Shown here: positions 44,657-53,766 of the stretch, in pieces
Numbering within the stretch: position 1 is the stretch's first letter
How the letters are laid out: every line of letters begins with the position of its first letter
Source: Nitrospira sp.
Lineage (GTDB): Bacteria > Nitrospirota > Nitrospiria > Nitrospirales > Nitrospiraceae
Direction of reading: 5' to 3'
NCBI GenBank assembly: GCA_016873495.1
Contig: VGXC01000007.1
Coordinates: 1-64,000, forward strand
DNA: 64,000 bases
Notes under the pieces: generated by a model
Told to the model about the DNA's origin: nothing
Seen by the model: the letters and a program-made list of their open reading frames with translations, nothing else
Databases searched by the model: none
Translations under genes and position numbers: made by a program

Positions 44657-45174
44657 TCCAACCGCAACCGCCCGATCCTTCCTGGCCCCGCTACACCGCC
44701 ATTCCTTTTCCTCTGTACCGGTTTGTGCCGGGCCGACATCCGCACCCGCGACGCAATCCTCTCGGTCATTCCTATGGACGGCCGGAACCGCATGTCGCAC
44801 CATTTTTGCCGGACGCCTGGCGGCAAGCCGAGGGGTACCTCTATGGCATCGATTTGTACAACTATGCCTACTGGTGGGAATGCCATGAAGTTTTCGAAAG
44901 CTACTGGCATGCGGTCGGGCCCAAAACCGAACAAGGCAATTTCTTTCAAGCGCTGATCCAACTCGCCGCGGCCCACCTGAAACAGGCAGTCGGCGAGGTC
45001 CGGGCCGCCGACAATCTGATGGAGCGAGGATTGATCCGGCTCGAGAACGTACCGGATCGCTACATGGGAGTGGATGTCCTGGGCTTGCGCGAGGATGTCC
45101 GCCGGCACGGCATCGGCCAGACCCAACGGCCGGTTCTGATCCGATTGGACGGACCAATCGAGCCGCCGGCCTGA
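44653..45174 (+). CDS. DUF309 family protein
   Basis: A 173-residue protein with the DUF309 core YNYAYWWECHEVFESYW and a second helix FFQALIQLAAAHLKQAVG. The GTG at 44653 overlaps the apaH stop (GTGA), so translation is coupled. The Trp-Glu-Cys-His-Glu motif suggests a metal or ligand site, but no biochemical function is known for the family. Confidence 0.8.
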   Translation: MIQPQPPDPSWPRYTAIPFPLYRFVPGRHPHPRRNPLGHSYGRPEPHVAPFLPDAWRQAEGYLYGIDLYNYAYWWECHEVFESYWHAVGPKTEQGNFFQALIQLAAAHLKQAVGEVRAADNLMERGLIRLENVPDRYMGVDVLGLREDVRRHGIGQTQRPVLIRLDGPIEPPA

Positions 45175-45187
45175 TGCAGCAGCCCCG

Positions 45188-45565
45188 CTACTTCTCCGGA
45201 CACTTGTAGGCGATGCCCGTGTAGGTCACGTTCGTCTGCTCGGTACTCCCGCCGCCTGTCCCGCCCGACAGGCTCATGCTGCCGGTTTGACCGGCTCGAT
45301 TCGTCAGCATCTGTACGACGTTGGCGCCCAGCTTGGCCGCCTCGTTCTTCATCTCGTTGCGGGCGCCGGTTTCCAGATTCGCATTGCTCGTGAAGCTGCC
45401 GGTAAAGAAGTTCCCCTGATTCCCCGTCACCTCGCCCAGATATTTGCAGCCGGTCGGCTCGTTGGTCACGATCCTGACCTGGTGCGCCTCGGGCATGAGC
45501 GGGGCCGCGGCACAGCCGGCCAGCAGGCCGGCATACATGAGCGTCCATAGCACTTGCTTCCGCAT
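45188..45565 (-). CDS. DUF4156 lipoprotein
   Basis: The ATG at 45565 has GGAGG at a 6-nt spacing and opens a lipoprotein signal with lipobox LAGC (Cys18). The mature part (VRIVTNEPTGCKYLGEVTG, ARNEMKNEAAKLGANVVQM) matches the DUF4156 family of outer-membrane-associated lipoproteins of unknown function. It is convergent with the DUF309 gene. Confidence 0.8.
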   Translation of the reverse strand: MRKQVLWTLMYAGLLAGCAAAPLMPEAHQVRIVTNEPTGCKYLGEVTGNQGNFFTGSFTSNANLETGARNEMKNEAAKLGANVVQMLTNRAGQTGSMSLSGGTGGGSTEQTNVTYTGIAYKCPEK

Positions 45566-45733
45566 CGGCATCCTCCGATTTGCGCCCTGCGTGGACGTTG
45601 GCAGAACTATGCAGAACCGTTCTTGTGGAGTCAAGACGCCGCCCACCGCCAGCCCGGCCTGGGTCCGCCGTTCGTCAGCCGCGGCCTCACCAATGCTTTT
45701 CTTTAGTAAAAATGATGAAAGGCGGGAGGAGAC

Positions 45734-46525
45734 TTAGTGATAGCTTTCCGAGTCCGATGGAAACTTGCCCTGCTCGACCTCTTCTTTGTACCGACGCAAG
45801 GCTTGTAAGGCGTCGGCCTTGAGGTGGGCGTAGGGCTTCACGAACTTGGGGGTGAAGTCGTCGAAGAGGCCGAGCAGATCGTAAAGGACCAGCACTTGTC
45901 CATCGCAGTGCGGGCCGGCGCCGATGCCGATCGTCGGGATGGTCAGGGCCTCGGTCACCGTCTTAGCCAGTTGCGCCGGAATCGCTTCCAGCACGATGGA
46001 GAAGGCGCCGGCCGCTTCCAGGGCTTTCGCATCCTCGATCAGCGCCTCCGCCTGGTCCTTCTGCTTTCCTTGCACTTTGTACCCGCCGTAGCGGTGGACC
46101 GACTGCGGCGTCATGCCCAAGTGCCCCATTACGGGAATGCCGAAGCGGGTCATGGCCTCCACCCGACCCAGAACCGCCGTGCCCCCTTCCAGTTTCACCG
46201 CTGCCGCACCAACCTTAAGAAATCGGCCCGCATTCCGGACCGCCTCCTCTATGCTGGCCTGGTAGGAGAGAAAGGGCATGTCGGCGATCACCAGCGACCG
46301 CTGCGCGGCCCCGGCCACCAGTTTCGTGTGGTAGAGCATCTGCTCCATCGTGACGGCCAGGGTGTCCTGCTTCCCCTGCACCACGACGCCGAGCGAATCC
46401 CCGACCAGGATCGCCTCGATCCCCGCCTGTTCCACGATCCGCGTGAACAGGGCGTCGTAGGCCGTCACGACGATCAGCTTCTTGCCGTCCGGCTTGTGGC
46501 GCTGAAATTCAGGGACTGTCATCAT
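45734..46525 (-). CDS. panB: 3-methyl-2-oxobutanoate hydroxymethyltransferase (PanB)
   Basis: A 263-residue TIM-barrel enzyme with VTAYDALFTRIVEQAGIEAILVGDSLGVV, VGAAAVKLEGG and PTIGIGAGPHCDGQVLV. It makes ketopantoate from 2-oxoisovalerate and methylene-tetrahydrofolate for CoA synthesis. It lies 26 bp after metF, which competes for the same one-carbon donor, so a folD-metF-panB one-carbon operon is plausible. Confidence 0.96.
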   Translation of the reverse strand: MMTVPEFQRHKPDGKKLIVVTAYDALFTRIVEQAGIEAILVGDSLGVVVQGKQDTLAVTMEQMLYHTKLVAGAAQRSLVIADMPFLSYQASIEEAVRNAGRFLKVGAAAVKLEGGTAVLGRVEAMTRFGIPVMGHLGMTPQSVHRYGGYKVQGKQKDQAEALIEDAKALEAAGAFSIVLEAIPAQLAKTVTEALTIPTIGIGAGPHCDGQVLVLYDLLGLFDDFTPKFVKPYAHLKADALQALRRYKEEVEQGKFPSDSESYH

Positions 46526-46551
46526 GGTTTATTCTATCCGATGCTCCGCCC

Positions 46552-47439
46552 TTAGCCCAATCCCGCCTTGGAGAGAATTTCCGGCAGCCGCTCCACGGCC
46601 TTGATGGCCATGATATGGACGCCATCGCACTGGGGCCGCACCTCCTTGATCGTCCGCACCGCGATCTCCACCCCCACATCCAGCGCCCTCTTGTCTCCGG
46701 CTGCCCGCAGTTCCGCGATCATCTCTTCCGGCACCGACACGCCAGGAATGTTGGCGTTCATGAATTCGGCCATCTTGGCGGAGCGCAAGAGGAGAATTCC
46801 CGCCAGCACTTTCACCTTGTACTTTCGCACGGCGCCCATGAAAGAGCCGAACGACTCGGGGTGATAGATCGCCTGCGTCTGGAAGAACTGTGCGCCTGCA
46901 TTCACCTTGGCCTCGAACTTGGCCAGCATCGGCCCCTGCGGGTCCATTTCCGGCGTGACCGCTGCGGCGATCGTATAGTCCGTCGCCCCATCCAGCTTAT
47001 TGCCGGCCAAGTCCTGCCCTTGGTTGAGCTTCTGGACCAGTTGCATCACCTGGACCGAGTCCAAGTCGTAGACCGGCTTGGCATCCTTGTGATCTCCGAC
47101 CGTGGGATAGTCGCCGGTCAGACAGAGGATGTTTCTGATCCCCAGGATGTGCGCGCCCAGCAAGTCCGACTGCATGCCCAGGCGGTTCCGGTCGCGGCAG
47201 GTCATCTGCATGACCGGATCGTGGCCCATCTCATAAAGCATGCGGCAGACCGAGAGGGAACTTGCGCGCATGACCGCCGCCGTGTTGTCCGTGACGTTGA
47301 CCCCGTGCACGCGCCCCACCAATGACTTGGCATTGGCCAGCAGCGCCGCAATATTGGTGCCCTTTGGGGGATTGTACTCGACGGTGACGGCAAACTCGCC
47401 TCGGTCCAATGCCTCTTTTAACCGTCGCGGACCGTTCAT
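46552..47439 (-). CDS. metF: Methylenetetrahydrofolate reductase (MetF-type)
   Basis: A 295-residue TIM-barrel flavoprotein with FAVTVEYNPPKG, HGVNVTDN, VMQMTCRDRNRLG and ILCLTGDYPTVGDH. It resembles the short MetF forms of acetogens and autotrophs rather than E. coli MetF and lacks the Cys-rich C-terminal MTHFR_C domain, which exists here as a separate gene. The ATG overlaps the folD stop by 4 bp. Confidence 0.9.
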   Translation of the reverse strand: MNGPRRLKEALDRGEFAVTVEYNPPKGTNIAALLANAKSLVGRVHGVNVTDNTAAVMRASSLSVCRMLYEMGHDPVMQMTCRDRNRLGMQSDLLGAHILGIRNILCLTGDYPTVGDHKDAKPVYDLDSVQVMQLVQKLNQGQDLAGNKLDGATDYTIAAAVTPEMDPQGPMLAKFEAKVNAGAQFFQTQAIYHPESFGSFMGAVRKYKVKVLAGILLLRSAKMAEFMNANIPGVSVPEEMIAELRAAGDKRALDVGVEIAVRTIKEVRPQCDGVHIMAIKAVERLPEILSKAGLG

Positions 47440-48302
47440 GTCGCCTTCGTTCCCGCCGTGCGCTTGGCCGACTCCAGCGTGTTGGCCAGGAGCATCGTAA
47501 TCGTCATCGGCCCGACCCCGCCGGGAACCGGTGAAATCCACCCGGCCCTTTGGCTCACGGGCTCGAAATCCACGTCGCCCACGAACTTCCCGTCCGCCAG
47601 CCGGTTAGTACCCACATCGATCACCACGGCTCCGTCCTTGACCATGTCGGCCGTGACAAATTTGGCCTTGCCAATCGCCACGACGAGAATATCGGCCTCG
47701 CGGCACACGGCAGGAAGATCCTTGGTCTTACTGTGACAAACCGTGACGGTGGCGTGCCGGTGGAGGAGCATCAACGCCACCGGCTTGCCGACGATATTGC
47801 TCCGCCCCACCACGACTGCCCGTTTCCCCTCGATCCCCACCCCGGTGGAGTCGATCATCGCAATTATACCCTTCGGCGTGCAGGCCTCGAACACCGGGCT
47901 CCCTTCCACCAGACGCCCGAGATTGTATGGGTGAAACCCGTCAGCATCCTTCATCGGAGTCACGGCATTCAACACCACCTGGGTGTCGATCTGTTTCGGC
48001 AGGGGAAGCTGCACGAGGATGCCGTGAATTTTCGGATCATGATTCATCTTCTCTACCAGGGCCAGCAGCTCGGCCTGACTGGTCGTGACCGGGAGCTTGA
48101 AGTCCTCGATATAGATCCCCGCCGCTTCGCAGGCTTTCTGTTTGCTGCGCACATACAGGGCCGAAGCCGGATCCTCGCCGACGAGAATCGTCGCCAATCC
48201 CGGCCTGACGCCGGTCTTGGCCTGCAAGTCCTTCGTCTCTGCCGCGATCCTCTCCCGGATGGTCTGCGCCAATGCCTTCCCGTCGATTACTCGTGCCGCC
48301 AC
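47436..48302 (-). CDS. folD: Bifunctional methylene-THF dehydrogenase/cyclohydrolase (FolD)
   Basis: A 288-residue FolD with YVRSKQKACEAAGI (catalytic Lys), GILVQLPLPKQID, the NADP-binding VVVGRSNIVGKPVALMLL and the C-terminal PVPGGVGPMTITMLLANTL. It interconverts methylene-, methenyl- and formyl-THF. It is the first gene of the folD-metF-panB series. Confidence 0.97.
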   Translation of the reverse strand: MAARVIDGKALAQTIRERIAAETKDLQAKTGVRPGLATILVGEDPASALYVRSKQKACEAAGIYIEDFKLPVTTSQAELLALVEKMNHDPKIHGILVQLPLPKQIDTQVVLNAVTPMKDADGFHPYNLGRLVEGSPVFEACTPKGIIAMIDSTGVGIEGKRAVVVGRSNIVGKPVALMLLHRHATVTVCHSKTKDLPAVCREADILVVAIGKAKFVTADMVKDGAVVIDVGTNRLADGKFVGDVDFEPVSQRAGWISPVPGGVGPMTITMLLANTLESAKRTAGTKAT

Positions 48303-48622
48303 AGGTCCCTCCTCCTCAACAAAGCATGCAGAATGATGAGTCCTGACCGCTCGATCTTCTCACAGACGCTCAGCATTTATCCTGCATCATTCCACATTGG
48401 TATAATCGCGCCGCAGAATAACAATGCTTTTGAACGTCCGTCAAGCGATTCGAGCCTTGACCAACGACGGCGATCCGGCTCGAAATCGGCTCGGACCGCG
48501 GGCGCCGTTCCTTGACAGGCTAACAAACGGTCCTTTACCATCGACGCATAGCTCTTCGGCAGGGACTGATTGCGCTCTTTCCCTTTGGGTCCATACCTCC
48601 GCACGAGAAAGCTTCGATCCTC
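48303..48622. other. Upstream region of the NHL-repeat gene
   Basis: No credible gene. An extended -10 (TGGTATAAT, TATAAT at 48401-48406) faces the plus strand and is the likely promoter of the next gene, with a leader of about 210 nt. The rest is GC-rich sequence without clear hairpins. Confidence 0.5.
48401..48406 (+). promoter_or_regulatory. Extended -10 promoter element
   Basis: Perfect TATAAT preceded by TGG (TGN extension). A matching -35 is not evident. It is the best candidate promoter for the two overlapping genes at 48623-50376. Confidence 0.5.
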
Positions 48623-49663
48623 ATGCAATCTCCCAAACTCTTGCGGCGCCGACTCCGACAGCCCTGGTTGTTCGGTTGCGCGATCATCGGCGCCGTCATC
48701 GGAGGGAGTGCCGCCCTCTCACTGCTGCCTCTCCCGGCACATGCCCTGCAGGTCACCGGCCTGCAGACCCCCCAGAGTTTCCTAGCCGACCCGGCCGGCA
48801 ACGGGTATTTCATTTCGAATGCCAACGGCGATCCGGAGGCGAAAGACAACAACGGATTCATCACCAAGCTGGACAAGGCAGGGGCCATCGCCACATTGCA
48901 GTTCATTAAAGGAGGCGAGGGAACAACGGTGCTCCACGCGCCGAAGGGCATGGCCATCGTCAACAACACCCTCTACGTGGCCGATCTGGATTCCTTGCGC
49001 GCCTTCGATACGGTGACCGGCCAGCCCTTGCTCACCCTTCCTTTCCCTAACCGGCAGAATGGACAGACGACGGCCTTGGCCGACGTGGCCTACGACGGAC
49101 ACAGCCTGTTGTATGCCTCGGACACCGTCGCCAACACGATCTATCGCATCGACATGGCCAAGCAGCATGCGATCTCCGTCCTCGCGCGGGACCAGGCCCT
49201 GGCCGGTCCTCGCGGGCTGGCGGTCCACCCCAAGACCGGCCACCTAATCGTGGCCAGTTGGGACAAGGGCAAGATTCTCGACGTCACGCCGGACGGAACC
49301 ATCAGCGAGCTGGTGTCCAACGGCTTCTTCACGGCCCGCTTCCACAATCTGGACGGCGTGGACTTCGACAGCTGGGGCAACCTCTACGTCTCCGACTTCA
49401 CGGCCGGCAAAGTCTGGCGCATGAGGCCCGACCGGCATTTCGACGTGATCGCCGAATACCTCCCCTCTCCGGGCGACATCGGCGTGGACCGGGAGAACCA
49501 TTTGATCCTCGTTCCTTACCATTATGGCAACGCCGCGGAGATGAACGGGCTGGAGGCGCCGGTGAAGGCCACCCAGAAGAAACGCACGCTGGCCGACTAT
49601 GGCTTCAGCGGGTCGAGCAGCCTGCAGGAATCGCAAGCGAAGAAAGGACAAGCGCCGAAATGA
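48623..49663 (+). CDS. Exported NHL/SMP-30-like beta-propeller protein
   Basis: The 346-residue product has a signal peptide (LFGCAIIGAVIGGSAALSLL, cleavage near AHA-L). Repeated propeller blades follow: GLQTPQSFLADPAGNGYFIS, APKGMAIVNNTLYVADLDSL, GPRGLAVHPKTGHLIVASWD, LDGVDFDSWGNLYVSDFTAGKVWRM. Such six-blade propellers bind ligands or act as lactonases. No catalytic metal site was identified. Its stop overlaps the next gene. Confidence 0.75.
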   Translation: MQSPKLLRRRLRQPWLFGCAIIGAVIGGSAALSLLPLPAHALQVTGLQTPQSFLADPAGNGYFISNANGDPEAKDNNGFITKLDKAGAIATLQFIKGGEGTTVLHAPKGMAIVNNTLYVADLDSLRAFDTVTGQPLLTLPFPNRQNGQTTALADVAYDGHSLLYASDTVANTIYRIDMAKQHAISVLARDQALAGPRGLAVHPKTGHLIVASWDKGKILDVTPDGTISELVSNGFFTARFHNLDGVDFDSWGNLYVSDFTAGKVWRMRPDRHFDVIAEYLPSPGDIGVDRENHLILVPYHYGNAAEMNGLEAPVKATQKKRTLADYGFSGSSSLQESQAKKGQAPK

Positions 49664-50376
49664 CCAAGTGCGTTTATTGTCACGAACGCAAGGGCAAGCG
49701 CCCCTGCCCCGCGTTGGGCGGGTCCATCTGCAGCCAGTGCTGCGGCGAACACCGGATCGTGCGGGTAACCTGTCCGCCCGATTGCTCATACCTGGAGGCC
49801 AACAGCGAGTACCAACAAAAGCGGACCGGGGATCGGTTTGCGTTGGCGCGGCGGGACTTCTACAGGGAACTGTTCGAAATCGGAGGCGACAAGGCCGCGG
49901 CCCTGTTCAACCTGATCGAGGTCGTCTCGTTCAGTTATTTCCAGGGCCGGCGCGACGGGCAAGACGGCGAGATCATCGCCGCCATCCAGGCGCTCCGGCG
50001 GACCCTGAGCCCCTTGCACATCCCGGCCGCGCCGCTCCCTGTTTTTGCCGAACACCTCAAAAAGGAATACGACACGTTCGTCAAGCAGCAGGGCCAGCAG
50101 GCAATCGACCAGCAGGCGGCGCCGGAGGTGCTGGATCGCGCCATCAAGTTTGTGACGGAGTTTTCAGGGGGAGGGTTGCAGGCCCAGCGGTTTCTGATGG
50201 GCCTGGTCGGGTACATCAAGACCCACCATCCGGAAGTCGCCGAGCACCTGGCCAAGCAACAGGAAGGGGGCCGGATCGTGCTCCCCGGCCAGCTCACACC
50301 CGGGCAAGGACTCGCGCAACCGCCGCAGCATCTTCAGGGCCACCAGCACACCCACGGCCCCGACTGCCGCCACTGA
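49660..50376 (+). CDS. Cys-rich zinc-binding protein of unknown function
   Basis: A 238-residue cytosolic protein with a dense N-terminal metal site: C4-x2-C7, then KRPCPALGGSICSQCCGEHR and VTCPPDCSYLEAN. The rest is helical (two bundles around residues 60-200) and the end is His/Gln-rich (QHLQGHQHTHGPDCRH), perhaps a second metal-binding tail. The ATG overlaps the stop of the propeller gene. The N-terminal pattern recurs in uncharacterised proteins of deltaproteobacteria and Nitrospirota; function unknown. Confidence 0.65.
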   Translation: MTKCVYCHERKGKRPCPALGGSICSQCCGEHRIVRVTCPPDCSYLEANSEYQQKRTGDRFALARRDFYRELFEIGGDKAAALFNLIEVVSFSYFQGRRDGQDGEIIAAIQALRRTLSPLHIPAAPLPVFAEHLKKEYDTFVKQQGQQAIDQQAAPEVLDRAIKFVTEFSGGGLQAQRFLMGLVGYIKTHHPEVAEHLAKQQEGGRIVLPGQLTPGQGLAQPPQHLQGHQHTHGPDCRH

Positions 50377-50395
50377 CAGGCCGGAGTCCGACGGC

Positions 50396-50659
50396 CTATC
50401 GGCTGAACTCGCAGAGGCTCAGAAACCGGCAACGGAACTCTCCGTTTTCACTGCTCTCGATGATTCGCTGGGTCCGTTTGTCGATGACGACCCAGTTTCT
50501 ATCTGCCCCTTCTCCCCAGGTGGCGGTGATCGTTTTCTCATCATGGGTGATTTCGGAGGGCCGACCGTTGCGGGCCACGATTCTGTCGTACGATTCCTGG
50601 TGTATGCACCCGCTCAGCAGCCCCGCCAAGCACACGCCAAGCGTCATTGATTTCCACAT
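50396..50659 (-). CDS. Small lipoprotein
   Basis: The ATG at 50659, after AAGGAGG, opens a lipoprotein signal with LSGC (Cys18). The mature part (YDRIVARNGRPSEITHDEKTITATWG) resembles small SmpA/BamE-like or DUF-type lipoproteins, with a Cys pair near the end (FRCRFLSLCEF). Length 87 residues. Function unknown. Confidence 0.7.
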   Translation of the reverse strand: MWKSMTLGVCLAGLLSGCIHQESYDRIVARNGRPSEITHDEKTITATWGEGADRNWVVIDKRTQRIIESSENGEFRCRFLSLCEFSR

Positions 50660-50742
50660 GCGCCACCCCTCCTTGCGATGCCGGATGGCATTCCCACCCA
50701 CCGTTGGACCCCGGAATGAACAGGCGCCCAGGCGCGCCACGG

Positions 50743-51396
50743 CTACTCCACAATCTTGACCGTCATCTCGATCCGGTTCAACGGGTTGTCCTGCGCGTCG
50801 CGGGGTTCGTTCACGATCTTGTCGGCCACGCCCATTCCGCGGATCACCTCGCCAAACACCGTGTACTTGCGGTCCAAGAATCGCGAGTCTTCTACCACGA
50901 TGAAGAACTGGGAGCCGGCCGTGTCCGGATCGTTGGCCCGGGCCATGGATACGATGCCGCGCTTGTGCGGCGTATCGCTGAACTCGGCCTTGATCATGTA
51001 GCCGGGGCCTCCCTGCCCGTATGCCTCCTTCTTCCTGGTATCCTTGGTATTCGGGTCCCCGCCCTGAATCATAAAATTCGGGATGACGCGGTGGAAAATC
51101 GTGCCGTCGTAAAAGCCCTCTTTGGCCAACTTGATGAAATTCTCGACGTGCTTGGGCGCCAGCTCCGGAAAGAACTTGATCTGTATCTCGCCGTGCTTGG
51201 TCTTAATGATTGCCCTGAGGCCCTTGGGCTCCTCCATCTTCGGCGGTTGGGCGGGGGGCTGGGCCTTGGGATCCGGCGCCTGCTTGGCGGCCAAAGCCGG
51301 GCTCGCCATCACATTCAACAACCCACACAACAAGGCCGACACGCCGATCATGATTGTCGGCCGCACACCGTGCCTACTTGCGTTCCTAGACGACAT
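50743..51396 (-). CDS. Periplasmic cyclophilin-type peptidyl-prolyl isomerase
   Basis: The 217-residue product has a signal peptide (GVSALLCGLLNVMASPALAA) and a Pro/Ala/Gln-rich linker. The cyclophilin core follows: IKFFPELAPKHVENFIKLA, FYDGTIFHRVIPNFMIQGGD and SQFFIVVED, with the catalytic Arg in FHRV. It assists folding of exported proteins. It lies downstream of rnc with a 25-bp gap and may be co-transcribed. Confidence 0.92.
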   Translation of the reverse strand: MSSRNASRHGVRPTIMIGVSALLCGLLNVMASPALAAKQAPDPKAQPPAQPPKMEEPKGLRAIIKTKHGEIQIKFFPELAPKHVENFIKLAKEGFYDGTIFHRVIPNFMIQGGDPNTKDTRKKEAYGQGGPGYMIKAEFSDTPHKRGIVSMARANDPDTAGSQFFIVVEDSRFLDRKYTVFGEVIRGMGVADKIVNEPRDAQDNPLNRIEMTVKIVE

Positions 51397-51421
51397 GGCC
51401 CCCTCCTACCGTAATGACTGG

Positions 51422-52126
51422 TCAGGTTCGTTTGACGATTTGTTCCACCGCCTGCTTGGCGGCCACTTGCTCCGCTTCTTTTTTCGTCCGCCCCGCGCCT
51501 TCGCCCGCGATGTCGCCCTGGATCGTCACCTGCACTTCGAAGAGCTTCTGGTGGTCCGGGCCCAACTCCCGCACCGTGACATACTGGGGCAAGGTCTCAT
51601 ACCGCTTCTGGCACCATTCCTGGAGCTGCGTCTTGTAGTCTCCCTGCGACTCCGCGGCATTGCCAACTTGCGCCAATTCGCCCGCACAGGCGCGGACGGC
51701 GAAGGCGCGCGCGGCCTCCAGGCCCCCATCCAGATAAATCGCCGCGAGCACCGCTTCAAAGGCGTTCGCCAGCAACGAATCCTTGTCGTGCCCTTGGTTA
51801 CGTTCTTCCCCCCGGCCAAGCCGCAACAGGAGCCCCAATCCCAGGCTTCGCGCCGCCTTGGCCAAGGACACTTCGCTGACAAGTCTGGCTTTCAGTTTCG
51901 AGAGCTCGCCCTCGGAGGCGTCGGGCAAAGCCGCCACGACATGCTCGCTGATGATCAACGACAGGACGGCGTCGCCGAGAAACTCCAGCCGTTCGTTGTC
52001 CTGGCTGTCCTTGTCCTTCCGTTCGTTGACGTACGATTTGTGGGTGAGCGCTTCGCCGAGGAGGGCCGGACGGTTGAACCGATAGCCGATCGCCTGCTGC
52101 GCGTCGTTGGGAAACAACCGCCCCAT
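51422..52126 (-). CDS. rnc: Ribonuclease III
   Basis: A 234-residue RNase III with the signature NERLEFLGDAVLSLII and the second acidic site (ANAFEAVLAAIYLDGG). A C-terminal double-stranded RNA-binding domain follows (DYKTQLQEWCQKRY; GAGRTKKEAEQVAAKQAV). It processes rRNA and other structured RNA. The gene follows fabF, as in many bacteria (fab-rnc linkage). Confidence 0.97.
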   Translation of the reverse strand: MGRLFPNDAQQAIGYRFNRPALLGEALTHKSYVNERKDKDSQDNERLEFLGDAVLSLIISEHVVAALPDASEGELSKLKARLVSEVSLAKAARSLGLGLLLRLGRGEERNQGHDKDSLLANAFEAVLAAIYLDGGLEAARAFAVRACAGELAQVGNAAESQGDYKTQLQEWCQKRYETLPQYVTVRELGPDHQKLFEVQVTIQGDIAGEGAGRTKKEAEQVAAKQAVEQIVKRT

Positions 52127-52155
52127 CGTGCCAGCCCCCGATCCTGCGCGCGGGA

Positions 52156-53406
52156 TCAGACGTCGTACCGCTTGAACAGGACACAGGCATTGACGCCGCC
52201 GAATCCGAAGGAGTTGGACAGGGCCACCTGGACCTTCGCCTCCCGCGCTTTGTTGGGAATGTAGTCGAGGTCGCATTCCGGATCGGGTTGTTCGAGGTTG
52301 ATCGTCGGGGGCAGTATTCCGCGATGCAGGGCCAGCACGCTGAAGACGGCTTCGATCCCGCCGGCCGCCCCGAGCAAGTGGCCGGTCATAGACTTGGTCG
52401 AGCTCACGGGAATGCGATAAGCCCGCTCTCCGAATACTTGTTTGATGGCTCTGCTTTCGATGGCATCGGCCATGGTCGAGGTGCCGTGCGCGTTGATGTA
52501 CCCAACCTCGTCTTTGGACACGCCGGCATCCTTGATCGCCAGGTCCATGCAACGGACGGCTCCCTCGCCGTTTTCCGAGGGCGCCGTAATGTGGTAGGCG
52601 TCGGCCGTCATCGCATACCCGACGATTTCAGCATAAATTCTGGCGCCGCGTCGTCTGGCGGATTCCAATTCCTCCAGCACCACCACGCCGGCCCCTTCTC
52701 CCAGCACAAACCCGTCCCGATCCTTGTCGAAGGGACGGCTGGCCCGCTCGGGTTCGTCGTTCCGCCGGGACAGCGCGCGGGCCGCCGCGAATCCCGCCAC
52801 GCACAAGGGCGTCAGCGCCGCCTCCGTCCCGCCCGCCACCATCGCATCCGCTTCGCCCCACTGGATCAGGCGAAACGCGTCGCCGATGCAGTGGTTGCCG
52901 GTGGCGCAGGCAGTCACCGCGCAGGAATTGGGGCCCCGCGCGCCGATTCGGATGGCCACCTGTCCGGAAGCCAAGTTGATGATCACCATCGGGATGAAAA
53001 ACGGCGAGACCCGATCGGGCCCCTTCTCCTTGAGCACATCGTGGTAATGTTCGATTCCCGGCAGGCCGCCGATCCCGGCGCCGATATAGACCCCGACCCG
53101 ATCCGCATTGTCGGGGCCGATTTTCAGCTCCGCGTCCTCCACGGCCATCTGGCTCGCGCCGACGGCATAGTGGATGAACGTATCCATCTTCTTGATTTCT
53201 TTTTTCTCGATAAAGTCGGCGGGGTCGAAGTCGCGGACTTCGCCGGCGATCTGCACCGGCAGGTTGGCGGGGTCGAACCGCGAGATACGGTGGATGCCGG
53301 AGGTGCCCGCGCAGATCGCCGGCCAGGTCTTCTCAAGGCCGGTCCCCAGAGGTGTAATCACCCCGAGGCCGGTCACCACTACCCGTCTGCGCGTGCGTTC
53401 ATTCAT
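52156..53406 (-). CDS. fabF: 3-oxoacyl-ACP synthase II (FabF)
   Basis: A 416-residue ketosynthase starting MNERTRRRVVVTGLGVITPLG, with active Cys in SCAVTACATGNHC and the two His in YINAHGTSTMADAI and STKSMTGHLLGAAGG. It elongates acyl-ACP by condensation with malonyl-ACP. The ATG at 53406 fits the family start. Confidence 0.97.
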   Translation of the reverse strand: MNERTRRRVVVTGLGVITPLGTGLEKTWPAICAGTSGIHRISRFDPANLPVQIAGEVRDFDPADFIEKKEIKKMDTFIHYAVGASQMAVEDAELKIGPDNADRVGVYIGAGIGGLPGIEHYHDVLKEKGPDRVSPFFIPMVIINLASGQVAIRIGARGPNSCAVTACATGNHCIGDAFRLIQWGEADAMVAGGTEAALTPLCVAGFAAARALSRRNDEPERASRPFDKDRDGFVLGEGAGVVVLEELESARRRGARIYAEIVGYAMTADAYHITAPSENGEGAVRCMDLAIKDAGVSKDEVGYINAHGTSTMADAIESRAIKQVFGERAYRIPVSSTKSMTGHLLGAAGGIEAVFSVLALHRGILPPTINLEQPDPECDLDYIPNKAREAKVQVALSNSFGFGGVNACVLFKRYDV

Positions 53407-53425
53407 CGTCCAGCAGACAACCTCG

Positions 53426-53656
53426 TCACATCTTTTCCTTGATGTACTCCATGGCCCGCCCGACCGTGAGAATCTTCTCGGCATCCTCGTCGGGGATCTC
53501 AATGTCGAATTCTTCCTCGAACGCCATCACGAGCTCGACGGTGTCGAGGGAGTCGGCCCCGAGATCGTCCACAAAGGAGGCCTCCGGCACCACTTCTTCT
53601 TCCTCCACGCCCAGTTGCTCGGCGATGATTTTCTTGATTCGATCCTCGGTCGCCAT
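53426..53656 (-). CDS. acpP: Acyl carrier protein
   Basis: A 76-residue ACP with the phosphopantetheine attachment Ser36 in [13 protein letters not shown] prefer the ATG at 53656 ([14 protein letters not shown]) because it matches the usual ACP N-terminus. An in-frame ATG at 53680 (MGEEVKKP...) has its own good ribosome-binding site (AAGGAGG) and would add eight residues. It carries the growing acyl chain for the fab enzymes around it. Confidence 0.95.
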   Translation of the reverse strand: MATEDRIKKIIAEQLGVEEEEVVPEASFVDDLGADSLDTVELVMAFEEEFDIEIPDEDAEKILTVGRAMEYIKEKM

Positions 53657-53766
53657 CGGTTTTTTTACCTCCTCGCCCATGCTCTTCCTCCTTTATGTAT
53701 GCTGGAAACGCGCCATTGCGAAAGGGTCTCGGCCCTCCGCCCGGCGATTGTGCGTCTCGATCTGCG

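Noticed and set aside
48377-48628. Minus-strand reading frame overlapping the NHL gene promoter
   Set aside because: No ribosome-binding site or recognisable protein pattern; it lies over the likely promoter.
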